From: Acetatifactor muris
GTDB lineage: Bacteria; Bacillota; Clostridia; Lachnospirales; Lachnospiraceae
NCBI GenBank assembly: GCA_023663635.1
Contig: JAMPHD010000006.1
Span: 62,001-126,000, forward strand
Reading direction: 5' to 3'
DNA length: 64,000 nucleotides
In this document: positions 34,587 to 43,459 of the stretch, one piece after another
How the letters are laid out: every line of letters begins with the position of its first letter
How positions within the stretch are numbered: position 1 is the first letter of the stretch
Translations under genes and position numbers: made by a program
The notes under the pieces: generated by a model
The model's database searches: none
The model's input: the letters and a program-made list of their open reading frames with translations, nothing else
Told to the model about the DNA's origin: nothing

Positions 34587-34988
34587 ATGGATATTCAGAA
34601 ACGGAATTTCCTCTCTATCGACCAACTCGCGGACAGATATTTAGCGCCGGCCAAACAGGCGGACGCGCAGGGGAATCGGACGGATATCTCCTTTCAGGAT
34701 GTACTCAGACAGAAGACCTTGCAGGGTCAGGCGCAGGAACTGAAATTTTCCAAGCACGCGACAGGCAGGTTGAACGCCAGGGGCATCGAATTGAGCGAGA
34801 GCCAGATGGAGCGCTTGAGCGACGGAGTCCGAAGAGCGGGTCAGAAGGGAATCAGGGATTCACTGGTCATAGTGGATGAACTGGCATTTATCGTAAATGT
34901 GCCCAACAGCACGGTGGTGACTGTCATGGACAGTACACAGACCGATGACAATGTATTCACAAATATCAATGGAGCGGTAATCATGTAA
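34587..34988 (+). CDS. Conserved flagellar operon protein (TIGR02530 type)
   Basis: The 133-residue soluble protein sits between flgD and flgE, as the flagellar operon protein family does in many Firmicutes. The central part, ELKFSKHATGRLNARGIELSE, is the family hallmark; the C-terminus ends in IVDELAFIVNVPNSTVVTVMD-like strands. Its role is not established in the family; a function in hook assembly is suggested only by position. AGGAGGAA precedes the ATG. Confidence 0.85.
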   Translation: MDIQKRNFLSIDQLADRYLAPAKQADAQGNRTDISFQDVLRQKTLQGQAQELKFSKHATGRLNARGIELSESQMERLSDGVRRAGQKGIRDSLVIVDELAFIVNVPNSTVVTVMDSTQTDDNVFTNINGAVIM

Positions 34989-35017
34989 ACCGGACCTCAC
35001 AAGGAAGTTTGCAAAAG

Positions 35018-35043
35018 GCGTCCCCGAATGATGGAGGGGACGC
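35018..35043 (+). other. Hairpin in the flgE leader
   Basis: GCGTCCCC (35018-35025) pairs with GGGGACGC (35036-35043) around a 10-nt loop, about 30 bp before flgE. There is no T-tract, so it is not a terminator. The stem nearly repeats that of the hairpin after flgE. Confidence 0.6.
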
Positions 35044-35073
35044 GGCTCCGACAGTATAGGAGGAACAAGCATT

Positions 35074-36834
35074 ATGATGAGATCACTTTTCTCTGGTGTG
35101 GCAGGTCTGAAGACACACCAGACTAAGATGGATGTAATCGGTAACAACATTTCCAACGTTAATACTACGGCATACAAGTCGAGTTCTATCGTTTTCAGCG
35201 AGTTGATGAGCCAGACCACCCAGAGGGCCAGCGGACCCAACGCGACCACCGGAACGGGCGGTACCAATGCCAGACAGATCGGTCTGGGCGTAAAATCGGG
35301 CGCCATCAACGTCAACATCACCGGACAGGGTTCCAGCCAGTCCACCGGCAACCCCTTTGACGTGATGATCACCGGCGAGAACTTCTTCGTGGTGTCCAAC
35401 GGTCTGGAGAATTTCTTTACCAGAGACGGTTCGTTCTATGTGGACGGCGCCGGCAACCTGGCCATGACCAGCACGGGATATAATGTGATGGGTTGGGGCG
35501 TTGACGAGGACACCGGCAATATCAAGCAGGATACGGTGGCGGCGCTGCGCATCATGAACACCGTGAATCTGACCTATCCCCCCGAGGCTACCTCTCAGGC
35601 GATCGTGGGCGGTATCATCGACAGAAACGACAAGGACGTGACCAGCCCCAGCGGCAAGGCGATCAATCTGAATTTCTATGACTCTCTGGGCTATGCCTAC
35701 ACCGCGAGACTGGTGTTTAAGCAGGACGGAGACAACATCAACAGCTACAGCGTGGAGATGACCAGACTGTTGGATTCCACCGGCAAGGAGATTGATATCT
35801 CCGGCATCACGTTCGGCAATCAGAACGTGGAGCAGCAGAAACCCACCAAGTTGGCCTTGAACGCGGATGCCTATCACTGGGATTCGACCGGCAAGATCCT
35901 GCAGGACAACAACGGACTCTCCATCGATTTGGGGAAGGTCTTCAAAAATGACGGCACACTCCAGACTGATGATGTGGTGGTAAAGACCGAGGGCAGCGGC
36001 GCCGATATCGTGGAGACCAAGTACACCGTGCAGCAGTGTCTGGACGAGATCGCCAAGGCATACGGATATGAGGGTTCCACCGATGAATTCCTGAAACTGT
36101 ACAAGACGGTGGACGATGAGTCCGTGTCCGTGCAGAATATGTTGGCTAATCTGGCGGCGGGAACAGGCATTGATCCCACGGACGACACGACCTACGATCC
36201 CAATATGTTCCCCAGCTATGCCACTGAGGCGGAGATGGACGGAAGATATTACGACGGTCTCTCCATCCAGTTTAACCCTAATACCGGTAAGTTTGAGGGA
36301 TTGAACGGCAGCCCCACACAGACCAGCGCCATTTTGGGTCTGTCCCAGCTGGGCGGAAACTTCGCCGATATCACTTTGGACTTCTCCCTGTGCTCCGGCT
36401 TTGACAACAAGGGCACTTCCACCGTGGGCGCTGACCGCGGCGACAAGGAAGGACTGGGCACGGGCCGTAAACTGGGCGATATGATCGGCGTGTCCATTCA
36501 GAAGGACGGCATGATCTACGCAAGCTATGACAACGGCATGACCAGACTGTTGGGCCAGATCGCCACCGCAAGTTTCGCGAACGCGTCAGGCCTTGAGAAG
36601 CAGGGTGATAATCTCTACTCCGCGACCCTGAACTCCGGAGAGTTTGACGGCATCGGTGTGGACATCACCGCCAACGGCGGATATATGTCCACCGGACAGT
36701 TGGAGATAAGCAATGTGGATCTGTCCACGGAGTTCACCGAGATGATCACCACCCAGAGAGGATTCCAGGCCAACAGCCGTATCATCACCGTGTCGGATAC
36801 TCTTCTGGAGGAACTGACCAATCTGAAGAGATAA
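35074..36834 (+). CDS. flgE: Flagellar hook protein FlgE
   Basis: The 586-residue hook subunit has the N-terminal rod signature MRSLFSGVAGLKTHQTKMD and GNNISNVNTTAYKSS, the central FlgE D2-type domains, and the C-terminal helix TEFTEMITTQRGFQANSRIIT with LLEELTNLKR. It polymerises into the universal joint between rod and filament. The ATAGGAGG ribosome-binding site is strong. The gene is longer than that of enteric bacteria (about 400 aa), because of an enlarged surface domain. It is flanked by hairpins on both sides. Confidence 0.96.
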   Translation: MMRSLFSGVAGLKTHQTKMDVIGNNISNVNTTAYKSSSIVFSELMSQTTQRASGPNATTGTGGTNARQIGLGVKSGAINVNITGQGSSQSTGNPFDVMITGENFFVVSNGLENFFTRDGSFYVDGAGNLAMTSTGYNVMGWGVDEDTGNIKQDTVAALRIMNTVNLTYPPEATSQAIVGGIIDRNDKDVTSPSGKAINLNFYDSLGYAYTARLVFKQDGDNINSYSVEMTRLLDSTGKEIDISGITFGNQNVEQQKPTKLALNADAYHWDSTGKILQDNNGLSIDLGKVFKNDGTLQTDDVVVKTEGSGADIVETKYTVQQCLDEIAKAYGYEGSTDEFLKLYKTVDDESVSVQNMLANLAAGTGIDPTDDTTYDPNMFPSYATEAEMDGRYYDGLSIQFNPNTGKFEGLNGSPTQTSAILGLSQLGGNFADITLDFSLCSGFDNKGTSTVGADRGDKEGLGTGRKLGDMIGVSIQKDGMIYASYDNGMTRLLGQIATASFANASGLEKQGDNLYSATLNSGEFDGIGVDITANGGYMSTGQLEISNVDLSTEFTEMITTQRGFQANSRIITVSDTLLEELTNLKR

Positions 36835-36880
36835 TAAATTAAGGATTGACAGATCTTCAAAAAAGTTATAAGGTACTTTA

Positions 36881-36910
36881 GGGGACGGAGATGTCTTTCC
36901 GTCCCCTTTG
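36881..36910 (+). terminator. Hairpin/possible attenuating terminator after flgE
   Basis: GGGGACGG (36881-36888) pairs with CCGTCCCC (36899-36906), 10-nt loop, followed by only TTTG. The short T-run suggests partial termination or protection of the upstream mRNA rather than the end of the operon. Confidence 0.55.
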
Positions 36911-36989
36911 ATGTGATATGGACGGTGCGCGGGCGATCTCCATGGCCGGCGCGCGGTAGAGCTGTAAGAGTAAGGGGAGGTGAGTTTCC

Positions 36990-37175
36990 TTGATCGAGGT
37001 GACCAAATTAAACGGCGTGAGGATTCTGGTGAACCCCCATTTATTGGAAATTGTGGAGGAAACCCCCGATACTGTGCTGACTTTGACCACCGGAAGAAAA
37101 ATTATTGTAAAAGAAAGTAGACAAGAGATAAAAAATTTAGTAGAATTGTATCGAAAGGATATTCTTGCAGATTAA
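36990..37175 (+). CDS. flbD: FlbD/SwrD family flagellar protein
   Basis: A 61-residue protein with the family pattern IEVTKLNGVRILVNPHLLEIVEE and TLTTGRKIIVKES. SwrD in Bacillus subtilis boosts motor torque and lies at the same site, between flgE and the fli genes. The start is TTG; GGGGAGGTG lies upstream. It is followed 35 bp later by motA, so a link to stator function is plausible. Confidence 0.88.
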   Translation: MIEVTKLNGVRILVNPHLLEIVEETPDTVLTLTTGRKIIVKESRQEIKNLVELYRKDILAD

Positions 37176-37210
37176 TTTTTACAATTGCGGAATGTTTGGG
37201 GTGAGTTGTT

Positions 37211-38002
37211 GTGGATATAGCTTCGTTAGTAGGTCTTATTTTTGGTTTTTCGATGTTGATGTTCGGTATCATATCGAACGCAACGGTAGCGGGAATCGGT
37301 CGATATATAGATCCCGCCTCCGCCCTCATCACTTTTGGAGGCGCGTTGGGAGCCACGCTGTGTTCCTTTACCCTTCAGGATTTTATCGCGGGTCTTAAGA
37401 GCTTTACACTGATCTTTAAAATGCCGGTTCTGAATACCACGGATGTGATCACCAAAATTATTGAGCTCTCCAATGTGGCCCGTAAAGAGGGTCTTTTGTC
37501 ATTGGAGGAAGCGGCTGCGGATCTGGATGAACCTTTTCTGAAGAAGGGCATACTTTTGATCGTGGACGGCACCGATCCCGACCTGGTGCGTGCCATCATG
37601 GAGACGGAACTCGTCAGCGTGGAGGGCAGACATAAGAATCTGATCAATTTCTGGGATGTGTTGGGTTCCATGGGTCCTGCCTGGGGTATGATCGGTACCC
37701 TGGTCGGCCTGGTAAATATGTTGTATAACATGAGTGATGCCGGTTCCATCGGTCCTTCCATGGCGGTGGCTCTGATCACCACTCTGTACGGCTCCCTGTT
37801 GGCCAACTGGATATGTATACCCGTATCCAACAAATTGAAAGCCTGCAACGCCACGGAGATGATGATGAAAGAGGTCATGATCGAGGGTCTGCTGTCCATT
37901 CAGGCAGGTGAGAATCCCCGCGTGATCGAGGAGAAACTGAAATCCTTCCTGGCGCCCAAGGATAGAGAAAACGCTGCTGAAGATGCAGGAGGTGAGGAGT
38001 AA
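37211..38002 (+). CDS. motA: Flagellar stator protein MotA
   Basis: The 263-residue protein has four membrane spans and a cytoplasmic loop between spans 2 and 3. The conserved WGMIGTLVGLVNMLYNM region with GPSMAVALITTLYG marks spans 3 and 4. With MotB it forms the ion-driven stator that turns FliG. The start is GTG; the ribosome-binding site is weak. In Bacillus subtilis the motAB genes are separate from the fla/che operon, so their inclusion here is a Clostridia-type arrangement. Confidence 0.95.
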   Translation: MDIASLVGLIFGFSMLMFGIISNATVAGIGRYIDPASALITFGGALGATLCSFTLQDFIAGLKSFTLIFKMPVLNTTDVITKIIELSNVARKEGLLSLEEAAADLDEPFLKKGILLIVDGTDPDLVRAIMETELVSVEGRHKNLINFWDVLGSMGPAWGMIGTLVGLVNMLYNMSDAGSIGPSMAVALITTLYGSLLANWICIPVSNKLKACNATEMMMKEVMIEGLLSIQAGENPRVIEEKLKSFLAPKDRENAAEDAGGEE

Positions 38003-38827
38003 GTGGCAAAGAGGAAAGAAGACGCGCCGCCTGCCGGATCGCCCGCGTGGATGAGTACGTTCAGTGACCTGATGAATCTTCTGCTTTGTTTCTTCGTACT
38101 CCTGTTTTCCATGTCCACCATGGAGGAATCCAAGTGGGCTGAGTTGGTGGCCTCCATGAACAGCACGTTCAGTGTATTGAACGGCGGCGCTACGGCGATC
38201 GGTGACGGAATGCTCGTCAGCAACGGCGTGAGCCAGTTGAATGAATTGAGCGAATATATCAACAGTACGGGAATGCTCTCCGATTCCGAGTCTCCGGAGG
38301 ATAAACTGGAGGAGTATGAGAAATCGGGGGATGTGCAGATCCTGCAGGACGCGTTGGAGGCGCAGCAGCTTAAGGACAACGAGGAGTTGGCGGAGATGGT
38401 GGCCGAGTCGGTGGCAGAGGATCGTCTGACGGATCAGATCGATATCACTTTCACCGCGCAATATGTGCAGCTCACCATGAAGGGCGCGCTTTTGTTTGAC
38501 TCCGGCAGCGCCGAGCTCAGACAGGAGTCCTATGATATATTGGATAAGGTCGGTACGGTTCTGGAGCGCTATGCGTCGGGGACCATTGAGATAGAGGGGC
38601 ATACGGACAATGTGCCCATAAGCAGCCGGGAATATGCCAGCAATGAGGAACTATCCAGCGCCAGAGCGCTGTCGGTGTTCTACTATCTGGAGGACAACAC
38701 ATTGTTGGACATGAGCCGTATCAGACACGCGGGAATGGGAGAGAGGATTCCCATTGCCGACAACTCCACGGCGGAGGGCCGCAGCAGGAACAGACGCGTG
38801 GAAATAAGAATTTATAATCCTTCTTAG
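38003..38827 (+). CDS. motB: Flagellar stator protein MotB
   Basis: The 274-residue protein has one membrane span (about 23-42). Asp22 in TFSDLMNLLLCFF is the ion-carrying aspartate. The C-terminal OmpA-like peptidoglycan-binding domain has IEIEGHTDNVPI and RSRNRRVEIRIYN. The GTG start follows the motA stop directly, with AGGAGGTGAGG overlapping the motA end, so the pair is translationally coupled. A Glu-rich insertion between span and OmpA domain (about 90-135) probably includes the plug. Confidence 0.95.
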   Translation: MAKRKEDAPPAGSPAWMSTFSDLMNLLLCFFVLLFSMSTMEESKWAELVASMNSTFSVLNGGATAIGDGMLVSNGVSQLNELSEYINSTGMLSDSESPEDKLEEYEKSGDVQILQDALEAQQLKDNEELAEMVAESVAEDRLTDQIDITFTAQYVQLTMKGALLFDSGSAELRQESYDILDKVGTVLERYASGTIEIEGHTDNVPISSREYASNEELSSARALSVFYYLEDNTLLDMSRIRHAGMGERIPIADNSTAEGRSRNRRVEIRIYNPS

Positions 38828-38848
38828 GGATTCGGAAAGAGGCTTAAG

Positions 38849-39400
38849 ATGAAGAAAAATCTGTTATCGATCATTATTTTGGCGCTGTTGTTGGTAAATA
38901 TCATCCTGACATCGGTGATGATGTTCAGCGTGACGAGCACCAATAAAAAGGTGGCGAATCTGGTGGGGAACATCGCTACGGTGATGAATCTCGAATACAC
39001 CGTTCCCGGGCAGGAGAATGTGGCGGAACCCGTCTCTCTGGCGGACACGGACGTGTATGTCATAGGCAATTCCCTGACCATGCTCCTGGCCCCCGAGACA
39101 GTGACGGACGCGAACGGCAACCAGAGCTCCAAGCAGAGTTACTTAGTGTGCAATATATCCTTTTCCATGAACACCAAGCACAAGGATTACAAGAAATACG
39201 GTTCCGCGGAAGATATGGCCGCAAGGGAGGAGCTGCTCAAGGATGAGGTCAACACCATCGTCAGCGGGCATACCGCCTCGGAACTTCAGGCGGATCCGGG
39301 GCTCGAGGGCTTAAAGTCCGAGATTTTGAGCGCCGTGCAGGAACTGTATCAGAGTGATTTCATCTATAAGGTTTCCATCAGCGAAGTGAAGTACGGCTGA
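38849..39400 (+). CDS. fliL: Flagellar basal body-associated protein FliL
   Basis: The 183-residue bitopic protein has an N-terminal membrane span (about 5-28) and an outside domain with LVCNISFSMN and EILSAVQELYQSDFIYKVSISEVKYG. FliL surrounds the stator and improves torque. It starts with an unremarkable ribosome-binding site 21 bp after motB. The order motA-motB-fliL-fliM agrees with the expected role. Sequence conservation is low in this family, so the call leans on architecture and position. Confidence 0.88.
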   Translation: MKKNLLSIIILALLLVNIILTSVMMFSVTSTNKKVANLVGNIATVMNLEYTVPGQENVAEPVSLADTDVYVIGNSLTMLLAPETVTDANGNQSSKQSYLVCNISFSMNTKHKDYKKYGSAEDMAAREELLKDEVNTIVSGHTASELQADPGLEGLKSEILSAVQELYQSDFIYKVSISEVKYG

Positions 39401-39441
39401 TCAAAGGCTGTACCGATACCGAGTAAAGGAGGTGAGGACTT

Positions 39442-40422
39442 GTGGGTGAAGTCCTTTCGCAGAGCGAGATAGATAAACTGCTCGCGCAGATGTCGTCCGG
39501 TGAGCTTGATGTGGACCAAATGCAGGAGGGCGAGGAGAAACAGGTCAAGAACTATGACTTCAGCCGCCCTACCAAGTTCTCCAAGGAGCATCTGAGAACA
39601 TTGGAAATCATTTTTGAGCATTACGGACGTCTGGTTTCCACCAATCTTCCCGTATATCTGCGCAACAATGTGCAGGCTGCGGTGATCAGCTCTGAGACGG
39701 TAACTTTCAGTGAGTTTACGAATGCTCTGTCCAATCCCGTGATATTGGGCATCATCAATTTTGCCCCGTTGAACGGTACGGTAATCATAGATATGGCAAC
39801 GAATCTGGCATACGCCATGTTGGATCGCATGTTGGGAGGCATGGGAGTGCCCCTCGAGAAAAACAGGGAGTTCTCGGATATAGAGCTCTCCATCATACAG
39901 AAGATCCTGGTCATGCTGACCCAGCTTCTGCGGGAACCGTGGAAGAATGTGGTGGAGATCGCCCCGATCCTGAACCGGGTGGAGACGAATCCGCAGTTTG
40001 CCCAGATCATAGCGCCCAATGACATGATAGCCATTGTCACACTGAACCTGAAGATAGGGGATGTGGAAGGCTTTGTCAACATCTGTCTGCCGTTCTTCAC
40101 GCTGGAGGACGTCATGGACAGGTTGAATACCAAGTTCTGGTTCTCCTCCATGCAGGAGAAACATGATGAAAATTACGAGGAATACATCGAATCTTTGGTT
40201 CGAAAGGTGGATGTGCCCATCAAGGCCGTGTTGGGACGCAGCAGGATCTCCGTGGGAGATTTCATGAATCTTCAGGTGGGAGATTGCATCCGCTTGGATT
40301 CCAGAGTGGAGAACGACATGGATATCTATGTAGGCAATATCAAAAAATTTACCGCTTTGCCCGGTTCCAACAGAGATTCATATGCTGTTCGGATTACATC
40401 GGTTATCAGAGAGGAGGAATAA
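39442..40422 (+). CDS. fliM: Flagellar motor switch protein FliM
   Basis: The 326-residue C-ring protein starts MGEVLSQSEIDKLLAQM, which includes the EIDxLL peptide that binds phosphorylated CheY. The middle domain is CheC-like, and the C-terminal SpoA domain includes VKAVLGRSRISVGDF-like sequence and DCIRLDSRVENDMDIYVGN. The GTG start lies after AAAGGAGGTGAGGA. Its start peptide resembles that of FliY. Confidence 0.96.
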   Translation: MGEVLSQSEIDKLLAQMSSGELDVDQMQEGEEKQVKNYDFSRPTKFSKEHLRTLEIIFEHYGRLVSTNLPVYLRNNVQAAVISSETVTFSEFTNALSNPVILGIINFAPLNGTVIIDMATNLAYAMLDRMLGGMGVPLEKNREFSDIELSIIQKILVMLTQLLREPWKNVVEIAPILNRVETNPQFAQIIAPNDMIAIVTLNLKIGDVEGFVNICLPFFTLEDVMDRLNTKFWFSSMQEKHDENYEEYIESLVRKVDVPIKAVLGRSRISVGDFMNLQVGDCIRLDSRVENDMDIYVGNIKKFTALPGSNRDSYAVRITSVIREEE

Positions 40423-40425
40423 GAG

Positions 40426-41739
40426 ATGGACGGAATGCTTTCTCAAGATGAAATAAGCGCCCTCTTGAGCGGCATGGATCTGTCGGGAGATACGCCCGCA
40501 GACAATGACGCGGATGACGCGCTGCCGGAGGGGGAAGAGGGAGTTGGAACGCTCAGCGATGTAGACAAAGATGCCATCGGCGAAGTTGCGAATATCAGCA
40601 TGGGCTCCTCGGCCACAACTTTATATTCGCTGGTAAACAGAAAGGTCAATATTACAACGCCCGTGGTGGAACTGGCCAAATGGGACAGTTTGTTGGATAT
40701 GTACGAGAAACCCTGTGTATTTATTCAGATCAAATACACGGTGGGATTGGACGGCACGAATATCCTGGTGTTAAAGGAACATGATGTCAAGGTGATCACG
40801 GACCTGATGATGGGCGGAGACGGCACCAACACGAGCGATGAGCTCGGAGAGCTGCATTTGAGCGCCATCTCCGAGGCCATGAACCAGATGATGGGTTCTG
40901 CGGCCACATCCCTTTCCACCATGTTGAATACCATGATCGATATCAGCCCGCCTGAGGCGTCACTGTTGGATCTGACCAAGATCAAGTCCGGAGCGGAGAT
41001 ATCACCGTTCCTGGGCGGAACCTTTGTAAAGATCTCGTTCAGAATGCAGATCGACACTCTGGTGGACAGCACGATCATGCAGTTGTATCCCATAGATTTT
41101 GCCAAGAGAGTAGTGGACACTTTCATGGGCAATCAGATGGGGACTCCCGCCGCGGAGCCCGAACCCGCTCCACAGGCGGCGCCCGCAGCTCAGGCAGCGC
41201 CCGCAGCTCAGGCAGCGCCCCAGCCGATGGCTCCGGCTCCGGACATGAGTATGGGCGCGGTTCCACAGGGCGGACCGGATATGTCGATGCAGCAGATGCC
41301 CATGCAGGGAATGCCAATGCAGCAGATGCCCATGCAGGGGATGCCGATGCAACAGATGCCCATGCAGGGAATGCCGATGCAGCAGATGCCCATGATGCAG
41401 ATGCCCATGCAGGGGATGCCGATGATGCAGATGCCCATGCAGAGCGTGAACGTACAGCCGGCGCAGTTCCAGAGTTTTTCGGGAGACGGGGCAGGCTTTG
41501 CGGGGCAGGAAAATATCGGCCTGATCCGGGATGTGCCCTTGGAGGTCACGGTGGAGTTGGGCAGAACAAGCAAATCCATCTCCGAGATCCTCGAATTTTC
41601 ACCCGGGACTATCATCGAGTTGGATCGGATCGCAGGTGAGCCCATCGACGTTCTGGTGAACGGAAAATTCGTGGCAAAGGGCGAAGTTGTGGTGATCGAA
41701 GAAAGTTTCGGCATAAGAGTCACTGAAATTATTAAATAG
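40426..41739 (+). CDS. fliY: Flagellar motor switch phosphatase FliY (CheC-FliN fusion)
   Basis: The 437-residue protein has an N-terminal CheY-P-binding peptide MDGMLSQDEISALLSGMD. A CheC-like domain follows with both phosphatase motifs (DAIGEVANISMGSS near 48-62 and AISEAMNQMMGSAA near 147-160), so it should dephosphorylate CheY-P. A low-complexity linker (about 240-345) of PAAQA repeats and Met/Pro/Gln units leads to the C-terminal FliN/SpoA domain with DVPLEVTVELGRTSKSISEIL. It is part of the C ring. The linker is much longer and stranger than in Bacillus FliY. Confidence 0.95.
   Translation: MDGMLSQDEISALLSGMDLSGDTPADNDADDALPEGEEGVGTLSDVDKDAIGEVANISMGSSATTLYSLVNRKVNITTPVVELAKWDSLLDMYEKPCVFIQIKYTVGLDGTNILVLKEHDVKVITDLMMGGDGTNTSDELGELHLSAISEAMNQMMGSAATSLSTMLNTMIDISPPEASLLDLTKIKSGAEISPFLGGTFVKISFRMQIDTLVDSTIMQLYPIDFAKRVVDTFMGNQMGTPAAEPEPAPQAAPAAQAAPAAQAAPQPMAPAPDMSMGAVPQGGPDMSMQQMPMQGMPMQQMPMQGMPMQQMPMQGMPMQQMPMMQMPMQGMPMMQMPMQSVNVQPAQFQSFSGDGAGFAGQENIGLIRDVPLEVTVELGRTSKSISEILEFSPGTIIELDRIAGEPIDVLVNGKFVAKGEVVVIEESFGIRVTEIIK
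41287..41442 (+). repeat. In-frame 30-bp tandem repeats in fliY
   Basis: Three near-identical 30-bp units (41287-41316, 41317-41346, 41347-41376) encode MQQMPMQGMP; shorter variants follow to about 41442. All length differences keep the frame. Just upstream (41176-41223) a GCAGCTCAGGCAGCGCCC-like repeat encodes PAAQA. Confidence 0.9.
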
Positions 41740-41742
41740 TGG

Positions 41743-41772
41743 CTGACAAAACTGTCGGATTTATGATATACT
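41743..41772 (+). promoter_or_regulatory. Possible internal sigma-A promoter before cheY
   Basis: CTGACA (41743-41748), 18-bp spacer, TATACT (41767-41772), in the 67-bp gap before cheY, one of the wider gaps in the operon. Confidence 0.45.
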
Positions 41773-41806
41773 GTTTGTAAGTGTCATAACCAATGGAGGA
41801 GAGAAC

Positions 41807-42169
41807 ATGGCAAAGAATATTTTGATCTGTGACGATGCGGCATTTATGAGAATGATGATTAAGGACATTCTCTCAAAGAACGGCTATAATGTGGCCGGAG
41901 AGGCGGAGAACGGCCTGAAGGCGGTGGAGAAGTACAAGGAAGTGAATCCCGATCTGGTGCTCATGGATATCACCATGCCCGAGATGGACGGCATTCAGGC
42001 TCTGAAGGAGATCAAGAAACTGGATGCGGGCGCTCTGGTGATCATGTGCTCTGCTATGGGACAGCAGGCCATGGTTATTGAGTCTATTCAGGCGGGCGCC
42101 AAGGACTTCATCGTGAAACCTTTCCAGGCGGACCGTGTCATTGAGGCGGTAAAGAAGGTTGTGGGATAA
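41807..42169 (+). CDS. cheY: Chemotaxis response regulator CheY
   Basis: The 120-residue single REC domain has the acidic pair in ICDDAAFMRMM, the phosphoacceptor Asp54 in LVLMDITMPEMDG, Ser91 region MCSAMGQQAM and the Lys in FIVKPFQ. CheA phosphorylates it; CheY-P binds FliM and FliY. Its location between fliY and fliO matches the Bacillus order. GGAGGAG precedes the ATG, and the stop overlaps the fliO start by one base. Confidence 0.95.
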   Translation: MAKNILICDDAAFMRMMIKDILSKNGYNVAGEAENGLKAVEKYKEVNPDLVLMDITMPEMDGIQALKEIKKLDAGALVIMCSAMGQQAMVIESIQAGAKDFIVKPFQADRVIEAVKKVVG

Positions 42170-42549
42170 TGAGCATTCTGCTGACGGCAGGAAGTTATGC
42201 GCAGCTTATCAGTGTGTTGGTCATCTTTGTACTGGTGTTGGGCGCGACTGCGTGGGTCACCAGGTGGATGGCTAATTACCAAAAGCAGATGAATGTGAAT
42301 TGCAATATCGAGGTTGTGGAGACCACCCGTATCGCTGCCAACAAGTATGTGCAGCTTGTGCGGGTGGGGGAGACCTATGTGGCCATCGCCGTCTGCAGGG
42401 ACACGGTGACAAGATTGGCTGAGGTGCCGGCGGAGCAGTTGCGCTTTCCCGATGCCTCACGGAGCGGGATGAGTTTTAAGGATCTGTTAGAGAGGACCAT
42501 AAAAACGGATTCCGGTGGTCAGAGCGAATCAAAGGACAGTGACGAATGA
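42169..42549 (+). CDS. fliO: Flagellar biosynthesis protein FliO
   Basis: The 126-residue bitopic protein has an N-terminal membrane span (about 10-32) and a cytoplasmic FliO domain with VETTRIAANKYVQLVRVGETYVAIAV. FliO helps to assemble the FliP ring of the export gate. It overlaps cheY by one base and the fliP start by four (ATGA), so translation is coupled. The protein is shorter than FliO/FliZ of Bacillus (219 aa), which has an outer domain that is missing here. Confidence 0.88.
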   Translation: MSILLTAGSYAQLISVLVIFVLVLGATAWVTRWMANYQKQMNVNCNIEVVETTRIAANKYVQLVRVGETYVAIAVCRDTVTRLAEVPAEQLRFPDASRSGMSFKDLLERTIKTDSGGQSESKDSDE

Positions 42550-43445
42550 AGAACCAAAAGCGAGCCGGAAAACAAATAGCAAGAAGGGGGAAAAGGTTCT
42601 TCCTTTTAGTATGCCTGCTGGTTACGGTGGGCATATTGTGCATTCATGAGGGGAGCCCTTTGAGTCTGACTGCGTATGCGGCGGAAAACCCGGGGCTGAC
42701 GGGGGATACCTCCGTGTCCACGACCATCAACCCGGCGGGGACGGCGCAGACTCCCGAGGATCTTGATCAGTTGAACACGGTCAATCGCATCACGCTGACC
42801 GTCAACGAGGACAATGGCGAGATCAACGGCGCGCTGCGCATCATGCTGACCTTGACGCTGATCTCCATCGCGCCGATCCTGCTCATCATGATGACCTCCT
42901 TCACGAGGGTCATCATCGTGCTGCACTTTACCAGAGCGGCGTTAAACACCCAGACTGCTCCGCCCAATCAGATCCTGATCGGGTTGGCCCTGATCCTCAC
43001 GTTCTTTATCATGGAGCCCACCCTCACGCAGATCAATGATCAGGCCATCAAACCGCTCAATGCGGGGGAGATCGAGGAGGAGGAGGCCTTGGAACTGGCC
43101 ATGCAGCCCCTGCGGGACTTCATGTGTCCCCAGACGCAGATCAAGGATGTGGAGCTGTTCATGGATATAGCGGGGAAGGAGTGGGACGGCGAGATCGAGA
43201 GTATACCGAATTCCGTGCTGATCCCCTCTTTTATGATAAGCGAGTTGCGCACGGCATTTTGGATCGGATTCATGATCTATATTCCGTTTATAGTGATAGA
43301 TATGGTGGTGGCGTCCACGCTGATGAGCATGGGTATGATGATGCTGCCGCCCACCACGATCTCCATGCCGTTTAAGATATTGTTGTTTGTCATGGCGGAC
43401 GGGTGGTCTTTGATCATCGGCCAGCTTGTCAAGACATTCTACTGA
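42546..43445 (+). CDS. fliP: Flagellar export gate protein FliP
   Basis: The 299-residue protein has an N-terminal signal-like segment (about 15-45), an outer linker, then the conserved FliP spans with LTLISIAPILLIMMTSFTR, PNQILIGLALILTFFIM and MSMGMMMLPPTTISMPFKI. Five FliP with FliQ and FliR build the export gate. The N-terminus is longer than usual, with a second hydrophobic stretch that is probably a cleaved signal. It starts inside the fliO stop. Confidence 0.96.
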   Translation: MKNQKRAGKQIARRGKRFFLLVCLLVTVGILCIHEGSPLSLTAYAAENPGLTGDTSVSTTINPAGTAQTPEDLDQLNTVNRITLTVNEDNGEINGALRIMLTLTLISIAPILLIMMTSFTRVIIVLHFTRAALNTQTAPPNQILIGLALILTFFIMEPTLTQINDQAIKPLNAGEIEEEEALELAMQPLRDFMCPQTQIKDVELFMDIAGKEWDGEIESIPNSVLIPSFMISELRTAFWIGFMIYIPFIVIDMVVASTLMSMGMMMLPPTTISMPFKILLFVMADGWSLIIGQLVKTFY

Positions 43446-43459
43446 CGGGAGGAATTTAT

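Noticed and set aside
36846..36872. TTGACA-like and TATAAG boxes after flgE considered as a promoter for flbD-motA
   Set aside because: Spacing is only 15 bp and the -10 box is imperfect; a hairpin follows directly, so no promoter is called.
41287..41442. Tandem repeats considered as a CRISPR array
   Set aside because: Units are contiguous with no spacers and are in frame inside fliY.
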